Below are positions 61,776-64,000 of a stretch of 64,000 bases of DNA, in pieces. The stretch covers positions 124,001 to 188,000 of the forward strand of contig JAUIRK010000061.1 of NCBI GenBank assembly GCA_030549495.1, in the 5' to 3' direction. The position numbers were made by a program, and so were the translations under genes. Every line of letters begins with the position of its first letter. Position 1 is the first letter of the stretch. Below the pieces are notes generated by a model. It did not search any database, was not told where the DNA came from, and saw only the letters and a program-made list of their open reading frames with translations. Origin of the DNA: Nectonema munidae (Eukaryota; Nematomorpha; Nectonematoida; Nectonematidae).

Positions 61776-62689
61776 TTATCACCAGATTCGCCGATCTGAC
61801 CTCTAATACAAACAACCTGTATTTAATCTCATTTACAACGGAAACGCTTGTTGTAAAACATCGATTATAATCCTCAGACTTTACAACAAACTGTACATTT
61901 TCGGTTCAGCAACGCAAGTGACATGTTTTTTTTATTTTAACACAGCTAGGTTGATTTATCGTTATGATAAAGTGTATCAGCTGATACTCTACATAAACAG
62001 GTGTTGATGTTCTACGACAAGCGTTCCCCTGAGGTGCATATATTCCCAGTGGTATATTTTGAGAGTACATTGGTTTTAATATATTTTCCATAATTTTCAA
62101 TATAGAAAGATTTTTGACAAAATAGACACTGATTCTTTACCTAAAATTATAAGTATTCTCTAAATATATGCAAACACAGGGCAATAATGTTTCGATGAAA
62201 CCAAGACTGTATCCTTGGAGATCAATCAGTAAAAGTTTCAACCAATTTCCTTCTCTAACACACTATCCAGAGAAGAAATGTCTAAATTTAAGTTTGTATT
62301 TCATCTGGAATCAGTTAGTCCACAGACTTGTCAAATTGTCTTCAGGTTCTAATATTTGCTCGCTTTGTAAGAAACGAAGGCATTGGGAATAATTTTAGAT
62401 GATTTGAGGCAACGTCTAAATGAAAGACTTTTGAAAAAGATATCGTTTAATTGGAATAGTCTTTTCAAGAGATTAGAAGAAATTTAATTGTAAAAAAAAG
62501 CATAATTTTACAAAATTGTCTTTCAATTTATTTATACCGAAATCAAACAAAGCAAATATTCAAATTTTTACACCGCTTTTCGAAACTCAACTAAAATGAA
62601 TTAGTTCATATTTTAAAAAATATGTCTAATTACATTACTTGAGAAATAAAATATACTTTGGTTTTAACCCTTGTTACCTTTAACTTTTA

Positions 62690-62770
62690 AGGCTCTGGAA
62701 AACTAATCGTCTGTTTTTTTCATTGAGATATATATATAACTCAAAGCAGACGATTTTATTTTATGGAACC
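62690..62770. repeat. Palindrome of the ACTAATCGTCTG family
   Basis: AATCGTCTG and CAGACGATT face each other about 45 bases apart around a near-palindromic TCATTGAGAT/AACTCAAAG and TATATATA centre. The same words occur in intron 1 (21190-21425). It sits about 100 bases before the last exon. Confidence 0.7.
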
Positions 62771-62866
62771 CCAGTATCGCATGGGCCCTCAAAAGCTTAA
62801 CACTCATTTTCAGATATAAGGAATTTCTATGTGGGCTTCATATTATTGTAATTATTATTTATTTAG

Positions 62867-63133
62867 GAAGCTGATTGCATTCAAGTGATATCTGAACAAA
62901 ATAAAAGTCAGCCTAAAACGTTATCAGAACTCAAAAAATCCAGATCCTCTTTAAAAACAAAGATCCCCCCTCCCTTTCCCATCAGTAACAACAACAACGG
63001 CTCCTCTCCTCCCGCCAAAGAATGCCCGCGCCATTTCCAAGGAGGAGACAATACCGCAATTAACCGCTCCTCCATCAAAAGCACGAAGCTGAAAGAAAGT
63101 TACAAAAAGAAGGGCTGCTGCCACATTCTCTGA
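62867..63133 (+). CDS. PPP1R16-like, exon 11 (residues 447-534, C-terminal CAAX box)
   Basis: Acceptor TTATTTATTTAG at 62866; stop TGA at 63131-63133. It begins EADCIQVISEQNKSQPKTLS; a proline- and asparagine-rich middle (PPPFPISNNNNGSSPPAKE) leads to a basic tail KLKESYKKKGCCHIL. The final Cys-His-Ile-Leu is a CAAX box; a terminal Leu favours geranylgeranyl addition. A Lys-rich stretch before it is typical of membrane-anchored proteins. The family is known for a prenylated C-terminus, which supports this as the true last exon. Confidence 0.9.
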   Translation, partial: EADCIQVISEQNKSQPKTLSELKKSRSSLKTKIPPPFPISNNNNGSSPPAKECPRHFQGGDNTAINRSSIKSTKLKESYKKKGCCHIL

Positions 63134-64000
63134 TGTGATGTATGTGTGTCTTTGTTATATTTAAGATGAAGTGCTCCATTCTAACTCACCACCTAAAGAA
63201 CAGGACTGTGTTTATTGCACCCCAACCAAAACTTATTTATCAACCGATCATCATCATCATTCCGTAAAAATCACTCTTGTGCGTGAAGGGCTTGGGAGCA
63301 GCACATTTTATTTTCACTCCGCCATCAATCTACTCTCCCTATTTTTCCCTTTGTTGAAGTTTGTTTGTATTTATTGAAAATTTTACGAGAACTGTTTTAT
63401 TTACGATTAAAAGAATTTCCTGAGATTTATTTTTTCAACTTTCTCCTACACCCTACACTTCTTTATTCATTTGATAATAATCGTATTTGACATGGATTAA
63501 TCACGCAATACAAAACGATTCAAATTCATGTCTAATTTTTTTTGACTTTATACTTATTAAGATTATCGCATCTGCTTTCTTTTTCAATTCTATATATTTA
63601 ATTCAGACGCTTTTCATTTTTAGGACACCGGTGTGTTCGACTGATCTTCAAAGGGTAAACAATCTCTTTAAGTATTTTGCAATCCACTGGCTACTTGGTT
63701 AAAATTTTACGATGTGCTATTAGATTATAATTCTTACGTTAATTTATGAATATAATTTGATACATTTTTAGGACATTTTGTTCTAAATCGTTGGTTTTTT
63801 TATTGCACGTGTTTACCTGAAACGTATATTACGTCAGGAAAAACTAATTTAGTGATTTCCCACGTTAAGCTATAAAGCGTTTTTAGTACACTTAGAATAG
63901 ATACTATAAACATTACCTTTATGAGATGACCTAGTGGTAGTATCGTGGGGTCTCGATTCCTGATCGTGACTATCTTTTGCCTCTGTCCAGTTACTCTCCC
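63134..64000 (+). other. 3' flank of the PPP1R16-like gene
   Basis: No canonical AATAAA was found by eye after the stop. The nearest usable variant is ATTAAA at 63406-63411, so the 3' untranslated region may be about 280 bases. At 63925-63970, GACCTAGTGGTAG and GGTCTCGATTCC resemble tRNA A and B boxes but are only about 20 bases apart, too close for a normal tRNA; a worn SINE is possible. Confidence 0.4.

Noticed and set aside
63171-63377. 68-codon frame just after the host stop codon
   Set aside because: It follows the CAAX box, which must be the protein end; this is 3' untranslated sequence.
63925-63970. Possible tRNA gene
   Set aside because: A- and B-box-like words are only about 20 bases apart and no cloverleaf stems pair, so no tRNA is called.

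Overview
The window looks like animal nuclear DNA: very AT-rich, with GT-AG introns and many decayed transposons of animal type (Tc1/mariner-IS630, pogo/Tigger, hAT, piggyBac, RTE and other LINEs, Penelope-like elements, LTR/DIRS-like retroelements). An arthropod is most likely, perhaps a parasitic copepod such as a sea louse. That taxon is an impression from composition and repeat mix and is not proven here.

One host gene is well supported. Eleven coding exons on the + strand, from 20799 to 63133, join in phase into a 534-residue ankyrin-repeat protein. It is the PPP1R16 (MYPT3/TIMAP) type of protein phosphatase 1 regulatory subunit: an N-terminal basic region, a KIAF phosphatase-docking motif just before the ankyrin repeats, the conserved order of ankyrin repeats, RRxS sites after them, and a C-terminal CAAX box (Cys-His-Ile-Leu). 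All splice junctions were read by eye from GT/AG sites, reading phase and agreement with the family. A GC-richer, low-repeat stretch about 3 kb upstream (17420-18152) is a candidate promoter and non-coding first exon.

Layout. 1-17400: upstream flank with an IS630-type transposon (240-2029), a LINE relic (2575-3640), a hAT-type MITE (4998-5152), two Tigger copies (8040-8900 and 9148-11340), a MITE with terminal ATTTCATCG iterations (12717-13330) and an RTE LINE (15000-16729). 17400-20800: candidate 5' region and two repeats. 20799-63133: the PPP1R16-like gene, whose introns hold most of the other elements: two inverted copies of a poorly characterised arthropod repeat-borne protein family (29318-31890), two Penelope pieces, a foldback element with a nested MITE (35215-36040), three piggyBac copies, a hAT copy, a second ATTTCATCG MITE, and two GC-rich fossil retroelements (46600-50020 and 58023-60335). 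63134-64000: 3' flank.

None of the transposon coding regions looks intact, and the elements do not form a joint system. The most interesting points are the unusual arrangements: a fossil retroelement with pol upstream of gag across a promoter-like junction, a head-to-head chimera with a duplicated segment and a poly(A) tract, and the ATTTCATCG elements flanked by direct repeats of different lengths.
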